NCBI GenBank assembly: GCA_037147175.1
Contig: JBAWVS010000003.1
Span: 1 to 64,000 of the forward strand
DNA from: a bacterium
GTDB taxonomy: Bacteria > Cyanobacteriota > Vampirovibrionia > Gastranaerophilales > UBA9971
Reading direction: 5' to 3'
DNA length: 64,000 nt
The notes under the pieces are model-generated. The model did not search any database. It was not told where the DNA came from and was given only the letters and a program-made list of their open reading frames with translations. Positions 7,896 through 18,436 of the stretch are shown one piece after another. A program made the translations under genes and the position numbers. The first letter of the stretch is position 1, and each line of letters begins with the position of its first letter.

Positions 7896-10800
7896 TTAAT
7901 CTAGCCACCTAAAGCTTTTTACTGAGCTTTGTTCGTAGAGATTGCCATTAATATCAACTTCAAACTGTCTGTTTTTCTTATTAAAATCAAGCCCGAGTAC
8001 AGGGATTTTGCTTAATCCGGGGATTAAATCAATAAGACCTTTTTCTCCTGCCGCAGTTGGCAAAAATCCAAACCCGGGAATATAGCCTATAACCTGATTT
8101 ACAGAAACACTTCCGAGAGGACCCAACAATCCTAATACTTTTTTGGAAAGTTTACCAAGTATTTTAGCGTCAGCATAGTTTGTAAGCATATCAAAGTTGC
8201 CTGAAATAAACAGGCTCAAGTTATCTCCGGAAGAAGTTATCTCTTCTGTATTAATTACACCGTCTTTTATATCAAGTTTTCCTTCCAGTTTGTCAAAATA
8301 TCCTGTTTTTTGAGGAATGACAAGATCAATAACATTATTGACATTCAATCCACCAATACCACTCTGCATTACATTTGCAGCTCTCAAGAAGTACTCAAGC
8401 GAACCAAGCCTGACAAGTCTACCGTCATAAATTTTGAAATCAGCATAGCCGTTTGAATTAGAAATCATTTCTTCGGAATTTCTTCCACTTGTATAAAATT
8501 GTCCTTCTCCGTTAAGAGTTCCGTAAACTTCGTTTGGAAATCTTAAAAGTGTTGTAGCAAGAGCATTTGCCTGCATATTCTTGGCTTTTAAATTAAGCGA
8601 AAGTTCTGTTGACTTGGCATTATAATAGAGATTACCCGTGCCAACGCCACCTGCTGCTTTCATTTGAATATCAGAAACAGATAATAATCCATCAGGAGTG
8701 AAGTTTACATCAGCTTTAACATTTGAAATAATCATATCGCGCATGATTAACTCTTTAGAATCAAGAGTTCCATTTTGAATAACAAAATTTGTTGCTTTAA
8801 TATCCTCTGTACTGCTGTTTATCAAATCTTTATTTGCCATAAAAACTGCAGCAATCTTATCAATATTCATATAATCTGAAGTGATATTGATATCTCTAAC
8901 CATCAAGGGAGTTTGCCATGAATAATCGAGTAAAGCTTTAATATCCATAGAAGAATCATCTATTTTTAAGCCTTTAAGATTAAGATTAATATTGTCTTTA
9001 GTAAAAGAAACATTTGCATCTCCAAGACTTAACTTATAATCAGGTATTTTTAATCCGTAAAAAGAAATAAAACCTGCAATATCAGGATTATAAATTGATC
9101 CGTTAATTGTTAAATCAGCTTTTACATTTCCTTCAGAAAAGAATTTATCATTTCCATTATTTATAACTTTGCATACACCTGGATTTAAAATACATAGACT
9201 AAGGGGCTTTTCGTTATTTGTATAAACTCTAAAGGTTTTAAATATTGGAGTTTGGCTTTTTAATCTGTCTACAGAGCCTGAAATGTGCAGGATTTTATCT
9301 TTTTCGTCTGTAATATCAACATTACGAAGTAATTGATTGTTCAGTTCAGTATCTCTTCCGAAAATGTTGAGTTCCATTCTTTTTATATCAATTCTGTCAC
9401 TTTTGCCCTGAGCCTCCAGAGCAATCATTCTTACTTTATCATCAGGCAAGCCTATTTGCTTAGCAAAACTCAAAGAAGTGCCTTTGTTAAGCGCCATCTT
9501 TGCCAAAACATTCCAGTTATCAAGACCTCCCTTGAGTTTTATCACTATAGGGATACTGTTTTTCATATCAACAGGTTGTTTAAACAGTGAACTAAGTCTG
9601 TCTGAATCTTCAGGATTAACTTCCATAGATAATTCCGTCTCAAACGAAGGTTTTTTTAGATAATTTTTTACGGCTCCATTTATAAAGAATCCTGAATTTG
9701 ATATTTTACCGTTTATGCCTGAAAAATATGCGGTTTTATCAGTTATTTCAGCTTTTCCATTTTCAATTACAAGGGGTAAATCGTAGGGCAAATAATTCAT
9801 TGCGAAATTATCAAAATTCACTTTAGCCTTGAATCCTGACTGATTTATCCTTACAAAAATATTATTATTACCGCTATGAAGAGGCAATGAAGATGGGGTT
9901 ATATCTGCCAAAATTTTTCTTAAATTATTAGGAATTAAAGAGGATTTTGCTGTTTCTTTAAGCATTGCAACGTTAAAATTTCTTATTTGCAACTCTATAT
10001 CAGGCACTACAGGAGCTTTTGTATTGATGTTTGCTTTAAGATTAGAAACTTTGCCTTTGACAGTAAAATCCGTATTTGCAATACTTGCTTGCATTTCTGG
10101 AGTTTGAACAGAATCATCAGTTATGGTAAAAGTTCCTTTAGCAATTTTTATCGGGAAACCAGTATTTTTTTGTATAAAAACTGCATTCGTATTCTCAAAA
10201 ATCAGGCTTTCAAGGCAATCATCATTAGATTTTCCCTTGAGTTTCAATTTAAAAGAAGCTCTTCCTTTAATAAAAGAAAAATCATTAACTATTTTCTGTG
10301 CTTTAGACATTAAAGAACTGTTCATGACAAATTTCTTGGCATCTTCCAGATTAATATTTTTGGAAGCAATTGAAAGATCAATATTTTTACTTAATGCAGC
10401 CACAAAACCGTCAACAGTTACGTTGTTTTTTAAGACATTGCCATTTATATTATCCATAAATATATTTTCATTGTTGTACCTTAGCTGCCCTTTGAGATCA
10501 TTAAAAGCTTCTCCATAGCCTTTATAAGAAAGATAAGCACCAACAAATTTTATAATTCCGCTTGAATCAAGCTTTTCTTCTGTTCCTTTAAGAAAAATCG
10601 TAGTATCAGCAACCCCTTTTATGTCCATAATGTCTTTTAATGAGACCTGCACTTTTTTAAGGAGAGGGCTGCCATATATAAACTTTTGTCCTTTTTTTAA
10701 ATCAAGATTAGGCATATATAATTTTATGTCAGAATACCCGTGAAGTGTTGAATATCCTGAGGGAATCAACTTTATTCCTTCCACAACACCGCTAAGATCA

Positions 10801-12518
10801 TCATAAAAAACCTTTTCTCCATTGAATTTCACTTTTCCGTTAACATTTTCCGCTTTACTTGCAAGGGTTTTGTACTTTACCTTTGCATTTTTGGTTTCTA
10901 CATATCCGTTTATTGTTACGTCTTTAAATGCTCCTACTATATCAAGACTGACTTTTCCTCTTCCTGTTATGTCCATTTCCGTAACAGGTGCTAGTTTAAA
11001 CTGAAACATATCTCTGACAGCAAGCAAGACAGGTAATGTTGTTGCAAAATCTATGTTTTGAGTTGAATTTATCTTAAGATCAACTTTTTTTCCCTTGAAA
11101 GGAACTATAGTACCTGTTGTTTTAACAAATCCATTTTTGCTCAGGTACTGTGTACTGTCCAAGACCAGCGTAGAACCCAAAAAATCCACGCTGCCATAAC
11201 CGTTGGGAGAATCGGGAACTTTTTCTACTACTGAAAAATCATCGTATTTAATTTTTCCAAAAAGGGCAGGTCTTTTATAATAGCCTTTTGCTGTTATATT
11301 TCCTGATATATTACCGTCTATATTATGTTTTATAATTTTATTAAACGGATCCAGAGCAACATTAATATTTTTAGGAAATATTTCTGCTGCTGTCTTTGCT
11401 CTTGTTCCTTCTACTTCAACATTTAAATCTACGTTTCTGATTTTTTTTCTGGCAAAATTGCTTATTTTTCCTTTGATAGATGTATTAATTCCTTTTCCGT
11501 TAACCTGAAAATTATCTAAATACAAATCATTATCATCAAAATTCCCGTTCGTTTGAAAGATTAACGAGCCTTTATGAGACAAAATATTTCCATAAAACTC
11601 ATCAGATGCAGACGAAGCTTGAGATTCTTTTTTTTCTCTCAGTCCGCTGCTTATATTCAGATTGTTAATTTTTGAATTAATGAAGAATTTTCTTTTGCCG
11701 ACAATTTCTGTATTTAAATCTATATCAAAGTTTACACTGCCAATTCCCGTAAAATCCGAGAAATAACGGGAACTATATCTGTTTATGTAAGGTTTGAACT
11801 CTGAAAGATCAAATTTTTCAATGATTCCTCTGATTTTTAACCTATTTTTTGTTGGATTTATTTTCTTTAAAGGAAGATCTGCATCCAAAGTTAAAGCATA
11901 GAGCATTTCGGGTTTTTTTAACTCAGAAACAGCTCCTACTGCTTGAATTTTAATATATTTATCAGGAGTAAAATTCTCTATTTTTAGATTTTTTCCGCTA
12001 AAAACAAAATCTTTTTCAGGAGATATATTTTTATCTATGAAATTGAGTTTATAATTACTTAAATTTATTGAAGTGTTTTTAAATTCAACTTTATATTTTG
12101 CTTTTCCTTTTTTGGCAAAGATTTTGTTTATATCGAAAGTTCCGTCTTTAGTTCTTGTAATAATCCCGTCAAGATTGTTTATAACGGCTTCGCGAATCAC
12201 AACATGTTTATTCAACAAAGGAAGCAGCGAAACCTCAATGCGAGAATCACCAATACTTATAAATTTGCTCCCATTCGGCTTTCTTAGAAAAGCTTTATCA
12301 ATTTTAATTTTCATCCCTAAATTCCAGGTCATATCAATATCAAGTTTTCCTAAAACAAGTGGAACAGAAACACGTTCCATAAGATATTCCCTTATTTCAG
12401 GCTTGTATTTTTCTATATTAATAATTGCAGGCAACGCAAAAAAATATGCTAAATTAAGCACAATAAAAAAAATAAAAATACTTGAAAAAATTATATTTTT
12501 TTTAAAATCGGGTTTCAT
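7896..12518 (-). CDS. Giant AsmA/YhdP-like envelope protein
   Basis: A 1540-aa protein with one N-terminal membrane span (residues 10-31) followed by a very long beta-rich periplasmic region, the layout of the AsmA-like clan (AsmA, YhdP, TamB). These bridge the inner and outer membranes and carry phospholipid outward. The N-terminal part shows the AsmA pattern (membrane span, then KYKPEIREYLMERVSVPLVLG), the middle has dozens of short strand motifs with G-x-V/I spacing, and the end (about 1330-1500) resembles the AsmA_2/DUF3971 C-terminal region. Genes for HtrA and PBP1A follow upstream, also leftward. It is good evidence for an outer membrane in this organism. The subfamily (YhdP or other) is not settled by sequence alone. 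Confidence 0.85.
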   Translation of the reverse strand: MKPDFKKNIIFSSIFIFFIVLNLAYFFALPAIINIEKYKPEIREYLMERVSVPLVLGKLDIDMTWNLGMKIKIDKAFLRKPNGSKFISIGDSRIEVSLLPLLNKHVVIREAVINNLDGIITRTKDGTFDINKIFAKKGKAKYKVEFKNTSINLSNYKLNFIDKNISPEKDFVFSGKNLKIENFTPDKYIKIQAVGAVSELKKPEMLYALTLDADLPLKKINPTKNRLKIRGIIEKFDLSEFKPYINRYSSRYFSDFTGIGSVNFDIDLNTEIVGKRKFFINSKINNLNISSGLREKKESQASSASDEFYGNILSHKGSLIFQTNGNFDDNDLYLDNFQVNGKGINTSIKGKISNFARKKIRNVDLNVEVEGTRAKTAAEIFPKNINVALDPFNKIIKHNIDGNISGNITAKGYYKRPALFGKIKYDDFSVVEKVPDSPNGYGSVDFLGSTLVLDSTQYLSKNGFVKTTGTIVPFKGKKVDLKINSTQNIDFATTLPVLLAVRDMFQFKLAPVTEMDITGRGKVSLDIVGAFKDVTINGYVETKNAKVKYKTLASKAENVNGKVKFNGEKVFYDDLSGVVEGIKLIPSGYSTLHGYSDIKLYMPNLDLKKGQKFIYGSPLLKKVQVSLKDIMDIKGVADTTIFLKGTEEKLDSSGIIKFVGAYLSYKGYGEAFNDLKGQLRYNNENIFMDNINGNVLKNNVTVDGFVAALSKNIDLSIASKNINLEDAKKFVMNSSLMSKAQKIVNDFSFIKGRASFKLKLKGKSNDDCLESLIFENTNAVFIQKNTGFPIKIAKGTFTITDDSVQTPEMQASIANTDFTVKGKVSNLKANINTKAPVVPDIELQIRNFNVAMLKETAKSSLIPNNLRKILADITPSSLPLHSGNNNIFVRINQSGFKAKVNFDNFAMNYLPYDLPLVIENGKAEITDKTAYFSGINGKISNSGFFINGAVKNYLKKPSFETELSMEVNPEDSDRLSSLFKQPVDMKNSIPIVIKLKGGLDNWNVLAKMALNKGTSLSFAKQIGLPDDKVRMIALEAQGKSDRIDIKRMELNIFGRDTELNNQLLRNVDITDEKDKILHISGSVDRLKSQTPIFKTFRVYTNNEKPLSLCILNPGVCKVINNGNDKFFSEGNVKADLTINGSIYNPDIAGFISFYGLKIPDYKLSLGDANVSFTKDNINLNLKGLKIDDSSMDIKALLDYSWQTPLMVRDINITSDYMNIDKIAAVFMANKDLINSSTEDIKATNFVIQNGTLDSKELIMRDMIISNVKADVNFTPDGLLSVSDIQMKAAGGVGTGNLYYNAKSTELSLNLKAKNMQANALATTLLRFPNEVYGTLNGEGQFYTSGRNSEEMISNSNGYADFKIYDGRLVRLGSLEYFLRAANVMQSGIGGLNVNNVIDLVIPQKTGYFDKLEGKLDIKDGVINTEEITSSGDNLSLFISGNFDMLTNYADAKILGKLSKKVLGLLGPLGSVSVNQVIGYIPGFGFLPTAAGEKGLIDLIPGLSKIPVLGLDFNKKNRQFEVDINGNLYEQSSVKSFRWLD

Positions 12519-12648
12519 TAAACCTGTTATTACAAATTTTCCTGCTACTTCTCTAATATTACTATATTAACTGACTTTTCATCAACAATTATACCTCTAA
12601 CAAGTTGATGTTTTTACGGTTAAAACATCCTCAAGCCTTATTTGTACT

Positions 12649-13839
12649 TTATTTTGCAGTGATTTTAAAATTACTGACATCAAAAACTTCCAAATTATCA
12701 GGCAATTTTGATATTTTAACGGAAATAGTTTCTTTTTTTCCTTTTCTTATAATATTCATAATGATTTTATTACCGGCATGCGTTTCGGCAACTTCATTTT
12801 TGACCTGAGTTATATTTTCTATTTTTTTATTATTCAACGATATTATTATATCGCCTTTTTTTAACCCGTACATAAAAGCGGGGCTGTCTTTTATGATATC
12901 TGTAATTACAACACCTTTAACCAATTTTTTTGATAAAAATTTGGCTATTTCGATATTAGTATCTTGAATGCCTGCTCCCAGCCAACCTCTTTCAACCCTG
13001 CCGTTTTTCATAATAGAATTAATAACTTTTTTTGCCATATTGGTGGGGATTGCAAAACCTATGCCTTCATATCCTCCGCTTTTGGTAAGGATTGCCGTAT
13101 TTATTCCCACAAGTTCGCCTTTTGTATTAACCAGCGCACCTCCTGAACTTCCCGGATTTATTGCTGCATCTGTCTGAATAAAATTTTCATACTCAACAAT
13201 GCCTATATTTGTACGTCCTACTGCGCTTATTATCCCCATGGTTACAGTTTCACCTATCCCAAAGGGATTTCCTACCGCAATTACTACATCACCAACAATA
13301 GCTTTGTCAGAATCACCTAATTTTATAATCGGAAGGTCGTTTGCATTTATTTTAATTATAGCCAAATCGGTTTTTGGGTCAGTACCGACTGTTTTTGCCA
13401 TGAATCTTTTTCCGTTGGAAAGGCTTACACTGATATTTCCGCCAAGATTTTCTACTACATGATTATTTGTCAAAATATACCCGTCATGAGAAATAATTAT
13501 ACCTGAGCCTAAGCTGAAATATCTCTTTTCTAAAGGTCTATATATGTTTGTGGATGTATTTCTCAACACAAATTGGGATAAATTTCTACTTCCAAGTGAA
13601 ATATTAACGACAGCAGGAGTAGCCAACTTTGCCGACAAAGACATGGAAGCAGGTTCTGTAGTGATATTTGTTTTAGTTTTATTATCTGAAATAATATTTT
13701 TTTGGATGTTTTCATAATTTGTATTTTTATATGACAAAGAATTTTTATATGAAATCTGTCCACCTTCATATCCCGAAAAAAATGATAAAATCAGAACGAA
13801 AATTACTAATATAAAGTCTTTTTTATTAATCTTTTGCAA
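12649..13839 (-). CDS. HtrA/DegP-like serine protease with one PDZ domain
   Basis: A 396-aa periplasmic protease anchored or secreted by an N-terminal hydrophobic segment (residues 9-25). The catalytic triad is visible: His127 in LTNNHVVE, Asp158 in DPKTDLAIIK and Ser232 in NPGSSGGALV. A single PDZ domain occupies roughly residues 290-385 (GWLGAGIQDTN, VVITDIIKDSPAFMYGLKKG), as in DegS or cyanobacterial HhoA-type enzymes rather than two-PDZ DegP. It degrades or refolds misfolded envelope proteins. It sits between PBP1A and the AsmA-like gene, an envelope cluster, but with gaps large enough for separate promoters. Confidence 0.93.
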   Translation of the reverse strand: MQKINKKDFILVIFVLILSFFSGYEGGQISYKNSLSYKNTNYENIQKNIISDNKTKTNITTEPASMSLSAKLATPAVVNISLGSRNLSQFVLRNTSTNIYRPLEKRYFSLGSGIIISHDGYILTNNHVVENLGGNISVSLSNGKRFMAKTVGTDPKTDLAIIKINANDLPIIKLGDSDKAIVGDVVIAVGNPFGIGETVTMGIISAVGRTNIGIVEYENFIQTDAAINPGSSGGALVNTKGELVGINTAILTKSGGYEGIGFAIPTNMAKKVINSIMKNGRVERGWLGAGIQDTNIEIAKFLSKKLVKGVVITDIIKDSPAFMYGLKKGDIIISLNNKKIENITQVKNEVAETHAGNKIIMNIIRKGKKETISVKISKLPDNLEVFDVSNFKITAK

Positions 13840-13916
13840 TTTAATCTCCTGTTATTAATGTTGACTTTGGGTTTGATAATTTTATTTTGACAAGTTTTTG
13901 CAACAACTTGAAAAAA

Positions 13917-16115
13917 TTATTGCTGATAGTTGTTGTAATTTTGCTGAGGATATTGATAAGTTTGATTTTGCTCCTCCTGCTGTTTTGCTTTTTTGTATCT
14001 GTTTTCATAATCATTTTCATCAGGAACATAAGTTCTCTCAGGAAGTTTAATTTCATTATTATTCGCTTTATTTTCCTTTGTTTTAAGCTTTTTAAACTTA
14101 TATTTCTTTTTGTTTTTGTAATTTTGTTTTTTTAATGAACTTTTAATCCCTGTTTTTTTATTTAAATCTTCTTCTGTTTTTATTTTAACTTTAGCGGCTA
14201 CCTGATTTTTTATTTCCATTTCGGAAAGAGGAAAGGGTTCAGGCGGAATCTTTTTAATTTTGTAGTATTCTGTACTGAATTTATTCCATAGAACAGCGCA
14301 ATTACTGCTGAACACTCCGCTTAACGTCTGGTTTTCATCATTGCCCATCCATATTGTAGTTGCGGTATCAGGAGTGAATCCGTTAAACCAGATATCTTTT
14401 ACACTGTCAGTTGTCCCTGTTTTTCCTGCTACCTGTCTATCTTCAAGCTTAGCTGACTTTCCTGTGCCTTTTTCAACGACATCTACAAGGATAGAATCTA
14501 ATTCTCTAACAGGTTCCTGCTTTACAACCCTTACAGGCGTGTTATTAGAAACTTCAAGAACATTTCCTTTGTTATCTTTAACAAATCTTATTGCTACTGG
14601 CTCGATATAGACACCATCACGAGCCAGTGTGCTATAAACAGCAGCCACTTCCAGAGGTGTAATCTCAGATGAGCCAAGAACCATGGAAAAACCTCGCCTT
14701 ATATAGCTTTTAATGCCCAGCAATCTTGCTGTTTCAATTATTTTATCAACACCAACTTTCAGGGCAATTCTGACAGTCGGCGTATTTCTTGATAGAGTAA
14801 GAGCTTTTCTTACAGTTAATTTCCCTAAATATTTACCGTCCCAATTATGCGGACACCATACATTCCACTTTGTACGATAAGCAACAGGCGCATCAAATAT
14901 CGTAGACTCAGGATTAATTGCACCTAGCCGCAACCCTGTCAGGTAAACAACTGGTTTAAATCCTGAGCCTACAGGTCTTTTAGCTAAAACTGCCCTGTTA
15001 AATTGGCTCTTTGTAAAGTCAACACCTCCGACAAGAGCCTGAACATAACCATTTTTAACATTAATTGAAACAAGAGCGCCTTCTCTTACTCCGCATCCTT
15101 TTGGTAAAGCCTTTATGCCTTCTGTAATGGTTTTTTCCGCAATTTGCTGCACTTCCGGATCCAAAGTCGTATAAACATTCAGTCCGCCTCTTCTGACAAT
15201 ATTATCGCCATATCTTTTTCTTAACACGTAAGACACATAATCTACAAAATAAATATACTTTGCGTAGGCAAATTTACGCGGCGCAAGCTTCAATGGTCCT
15301 GCATAAGCCGAATATTTCTGTTTTTTGGTTATAAAACCAAATTCATACATTTTATTTAGCACTACCATCTGCCTTTTTTTGGCATCTTTCATATTAGTGT
15401 AAGGAGAATAAAGCTCAGGAGCTCGAATTAATCCTGCGAGCATAGAAGATTCAGCTAAATTAAGATCTTTTGCCGATTTTTTAAAATATCTTCTGGCTCC
15501 TTTTTCAATACCATAGGCTTGATTTCCCCAATAAATCTGATTCAGGTATTTTTCAAGAATTTCATTTTTTGAATAATACATTTCAACTTTTATAGCAAGA
15601 ATTGCTTCCAGAAACTTTCTTTTTATCGATCTTTCAGGCGTTAAAAAAGAATTTTTTACCAACTGCTGGGTTAAAGTACTTCCTCCCTGAATCGAATCCC
15701 TATGCAAAAGATTATTATAAAAAGCCCTAACGGTACCCATTAAATCAATTCCGCTGTGGCTGTAAAATCGGTTGTCTTCGATAGAAATAACTGCGCTTTG
15801 TAAATAGCGGGAAATTTTATTAAGTGGCACGGAAATCCTGTCTTCATCAGCATGAATGCTTGCAACAAGATTATTATTTATATCAAAAATCTGGGTTGAT
15901 TGATCAGGAGCATAAGAATTTAAAAAAGATACATCCGGAAACTCCGCTAAAGTCTTTAACAAATAAACCGATACGCCAAGACTTAATAAAAAAATAAGAA
16001 GACCTGCTATAGCAAAAATCCTTTTAAAAGCCGACTTAAAGAGTTCTGACCTTTCAAGTTCAGTTTTGGAAAGAAGATCAATATTATAAAAATGGTTTAT
16101 TGGTCGATTTTTCAT
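13917..16115 (-). CDS. Class A penicillin-binding protein 1A
   Basis: A 732-aa bifunctional murein synthase. One membrane span lies at residues 35-55, then the GT51 glycosyltransferase domain (about 75-250) with SIEDNRFYSHSGIDLMGT and GGSTLTQQLVKN. The transpeptidase domain (about 320-610) has the SxxK motif in PVGSGFKPVVY, SRN in TLSRNTPTVR, and KTG in VAGKTGTTDS. The last 110 residues are a Lys-rich linker and a Gln/Tyr/Asn-rich tail, unusual and probably disordered. Start: the ATG follows a weak AAAGGTG. It is the usual partner of elongation or repair synthesis of the wall. Confidence 0.95.
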   Translation of the reverse strand: MKNRPINHFYNIDLLSKTELERSELFKSAFKRIFAIAGLLIFLLSLGVSVYLLKTLAEFPDVSFLNSYAPDQSTQIFDINNNLVASIHADEDRISVPLNKISRYLQSAVISIEDNRFYSHSGIDLMGTVRAFYNNLLHRDSIQGGSTLTQQLVKNSFLTPERSIKRKFLEAILAIKVEMYYSKNEILEKYLNQIYWGNQAYGIEKGARRYFKKSAKDLNLAESSMLAGLIRAPELYSPYTNMKDAKKRQMVVLNKMYEFGFITKKQKYSAYAGPLKLAPRKFAYAKYIYFVDYVSYVLRKRYGDNIVRRGGLNVYTTLDPEVQQIAEKTITEGIKALPKGCGVREGALVSINVKNGYVQALVGGVDFTKSQFNRAVLAKRPVGSGFKPVVYLTGLRLGAINPESTIFDAPVAYRTKWNVWCPHNWDGKYLGKLTVRKALTLSRNTPTVRIALKVGVDKIIETARLLGIKSYIRRGFSMVLGSSEITPLEVAAVYSTLARDGVYIEPVAIRFVKDNKGNVLEVSNNTPVRVVKQEPVRELDSILVDVVEKGTGKSAKLEDRQVAGKTGTTDSVKDIWFNGFTPDTATTIWMGNDENQTLSGVFSSNCAVLWNKFSTEYYKIKKIPPEPFPLSEMEIKNQVAAKVKIKTEEDLNKKTGIKSSLKKQNYKNKKKYKFKKLKTKENKANNNEIKLPERTYVPDENDYENRYKKAKQQEEQNQTYQYPQQNYNNYQQ

Positions 16116-16491
16116 TTACACCTTTAATTTTACTGAATTATTTTATATCAGTTAGTTTCTATAAAAATGCGTCTGTAAGGCATAGTCTATTGGATGTTTT
16201 AACACACAATTAAGTTAACTTGAGATTATATTTATATATTGAAATCATTAAAAATCTAATGGCATGAAAAAATCATCTCGGGACAATAAAAAAGCATGAA
16301 ATTTTAGCCATGTAAGGAATTTAAAACATAGAAAAAATTGAATAATCTGTTATACAGATACAAAAACATTCAAAGACTTTTCAAAATTTTCTGAATAGCT
16401 TATGAGCTCTTTTTATGTTATTATATAAATATAAAAACAAAAGTGTCTGTTCTACACTTATTTACTAAACTGGAAAAAGGAGGCAATTAAC
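16116..16491. other. 376-bp gap between divergent genes
   Basis: A/T-rich region between PBP1A and the 50-aa gene. I see no ORF with a ribosome-binding site and no known RNA. A TATATAAAT-type -10 near 16420-16430 is the likely promoter of the small gene, whose leader ends in GGAGG. Confidence 0.5.
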
Positions 16492-16644
16492 ATGGCGACC
16501 TTAACGAACATCAAAGTAAACAAAAAAACGGGTTTAAACGATGAATTTGAAAAATACCTTGATAAACAAAGGGGTTATACAACATTCAACGGTATTGAGG
16601 TTGCTAAATTCTCTTCTTATAAAAAGCTTTTAGGTCTTAAATAA
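16492..16644 (+). CDS. Conserved-looking 50-aa small protein
   Basis: A 50-residue, Lys-rich hydrophilic protein starting MATLTNIKVNKKTG and ending KKLLGLK. I do not recognise it. Support for its being real: AAAAGGAGG lies 9 bases before the ATG, codon use is like its neighbours, a promoter-like region precedes it and a perfect intrinsic terminator follows its stop. No domain or membrane segment is visible. Its own promoter and terminator, and a ribosome-binding site as good as any here, suggest an abundant product. Confidence 0.75.
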   Translation: MATLTNIKVNKKTGLNDEFEKYLDKQRGYTTFNGIEVAKFSSYKKLLGLK

Positions 16645-16664
16645 ATAATTTTATAAAATAATAT

Positions 16665-16702
16665 AAAAAAAAGGAGAAAACAAAATTTTCTCCTTTTTTA
16701 TT
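16665..16702. terminator. Bidirectional intrinsic terminator
   Basis: Arms AAAAAAGGAGAAAA and ATTTTCTCCTTTTTT around a short loop. It serves the 50-aa gene and the convergent PHP gene that ends at 16715. Confidence 0.9.
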
Positions 16703-16714
16703 TAGAATTTTTAA

Positions 16715-17581
16715 TTAATTAGCTGCTATTTCAAGGCGGCTTTTTTCTTTTTTAAGCTCTGTTAACACCCATGCAGGGACATGGACTTTCCCCAGAACAA
16801 GCTGTCCGTTCGGTCTTGGGCCGTGACAATCCGAGCCTCCCGTCATTATTAATTTATATTTTTCTGCAATACTTGAATAATATTCTATTATTGCAGGTGA
16901 ATGTTTTCTGTGATAGACTTCTACGCCTCTTAGACCGTAGTTCATTAGCTCTTTTATAAGGTCTTCAGCACCATTAAGATCACAAGGATGAGCTACAACA
17001 GGAATTCCGCCTGATTCATAAATTGTTTCAACTGCTTCAAAAGGCGAAACTGTTTTTCGTTTTACATAGGTCGGGGAATTATCGCAAATATATCTTCTGT
17101 AGGCTTCAATCATATTTGAAACCCCGCCAGCATTAACTATTGCTTTTGCAATATGCGGTCTGCCAACACTACCGCCTTCTTTAACAAGTGAAGTTACATC
17201 CTCAAGCTTGATATTGATTTTAGCTTCATCTTTAAGTTTTTTAACTATTTCAATTGTTTGTTGAATTCTTACATGCTGCTGATAGGCGATTAAATCCTGC
17301 ATTTGTTTGTTAGCGGAATTTATATAATAACCGAGAATATGCACTTCCTGCTTTTCATGCATTGTATTAATTTCAATTCCGGGGATAATCTCAAGCTGAG
17401 TATTTCCTGTTTCTTTTGAACGCATTTCAGCATGACTTCTTGCATATTCATATGCAAGGATGTTGTCATGATCAGTAATAGAAACAGCCGCCAATCCTAA
17501 GTTTATGGTAACGTCAACAATTTCCTCAGGGGTAAGACTCCCATCAGAATAGACGCTATGGGTATGCAAATCTAGTCCCAA
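16715..17581 (-). CDS. PHP-domain phosphoesterase, RNase AM/TrpH-like
   Basis: A 288-aa metal-dependent phosphoesterase of the PHP superfamily, subfamily YciV/TrpH. Characterised members are 5'-to-3' exoribonucleases or 3',5'-nucleotide phosphatases. Metal-binding motifs are in order: DLHTHSVYSDGS at residue 4, SITDHDN near 35, the E in EIIPGIEIN near 66, HILGYY near 80, VAHPCDL near 198 and GGSDCHG near 248. The start is TTG, set by AAAGGA seven bases upstream. It follows ymdB by 27 bases and rny, so the operon rny-ymdB-php looks devoted to RNA or nucleotide turnover. It is not the histidinol-phosphatase HisK type, although PHP proteins include it. Confidence 0.88.
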   Translation of the reverse strand: MGLDLHTHSVYSDGSLTPEEIVDVTINLGLAAVSITDHDNILAYEYARSHAEMRSKETGNTQLEIIPGIEINTMHEKQEVHILGYYINSANKQMQDLIAYQQHVRIQQTIEIVKKLKDEAKINIKLEDVTSLVKEGGSVGRPHIAKAIVNAGGVSNMIEAYRRYICDNSPTYVKRKTVSPFEAVETIYESGGIPVVAHPCDLNGAEDLIKELMNYGLRGVEVYHRKHSPAIIEYYSSIAEKYKLIMTGGSDCHGPRPNGQLVLGKVHVPAWVLTELKKEKSRLEIAAN

Positions 17582-17608
17582 TTTTTTATCCTTTCATAAT
17601 AAATTACC

Positions 17609-18412
17609 TCAACTACTTAAATTAAATACATTATTAATTCTTTTTATATTCAATGCACACCCTGTTTTGGCATTGATACTTAATTCTATTCCGTTTACCT
17701 GAACTTCATCACTGGAAACCACTTCAAATTTAACAGGCAAACAAGTAACCAACCTTTTCACAGATTCTTCTATATCCATACCTATGACGCTGTTATAAGC
17801 TCCGCAAAACCCTGCATCGGTAATATAGGCAGCGCCATTCTCTAAAATTTTCTCATCTGCCGTCTGTATATGAGTATGCGTTCCTATAACTGCACTTACT
17901 GATAATTTGTCAGCTATATAGCCGCATGACACTTTTTCTGCCGTTGCTTCCGCGTGGATATCGATTATCACAACTGGTGTTTTATACTGAATTTTTTGAA
18001 TTTCCGCTTTTAACATTTCCCATGGCGGTGTTATTGGCGACATAAATACTGTTCCCTGTATATTAATAACGCCTACTGAAAGATTTTCAGCAAGTTCAAA
18101 TACCCTTGAACCAAAACCGGGAGTGCCTTCGGGATAATTTAGAGGTCTAACAAGTTTATCTGCATTATCTATAAAATTAAATACTTCTTTTTTGTCCCAA
18201 ATATGATTACCTGAAGTCATCGCTCCTATGCCCAGAGACTCGAGTTCATGATAGTTTTTTTCAGTTAATCCAAAGCCATGAGAGGCATTTTCGATATTTG
18301 CTATAACAAAATCATATTTTTCACCGGATTGTTCGAGAAACAGGGCAACACTTTGTCTGCCTGGTTTTCCGACTATATCCCCTAGGAATAATATATTTAT
18401 ATTTTCTTTCAT
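17609..18412 (-). CDS. ymdB: YmdB-family metallophosphoesterase
   Basis: A 267-aa calcineurin-like phosphoesterase of the YmdB/DR1281 family, which hydrolyses 2',3'-cyclic nucleotides and in Bacillus is encoded beside rny. Motifs: ILFLGDIVGKPGR at residue 8, ANIENASHGFGL near 40, TSGNHIWDKKE near 66, IDIHAEATAEK near 150 and GTHTHIQTADE near 176. Length and motif spacing match the family. It lies 25 bases downstream of rny in the same operon. Confidence 0.93.
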   Translation of the reverse strand: MKENINILFLGDIVGKPGRQSVALFLEQSGEKYDFVIANIENASHGFGLTEKNYHELESLGIGAMTSGNHIWDKKEVFNFIDNADKLVRPLNYPEGTPGFGSRVFELAENLSVGVINIQGTVFMSPITPPWEMLKAEIQKIQYKTPVVIIDIHAEATAEKVSCGYIADKLSVSAVIGTHTHIQTADEKILENGAAYITDAGFCGAYNSVIGMDIEESVKRLVTCLPVKFEVVSSDEVQVNGIELSINAKTGCALNIKRINNVFNLSS

Positions 18413-18436
18413 TTTATTTCATTTTTACTATATTAA

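Noticed and set aside
13841-14056. Lys/Asn-rich frame on the minus strand.
   Set aside because: Shadow of the PBP1A tail in another frame, with no ribosome-binding site.
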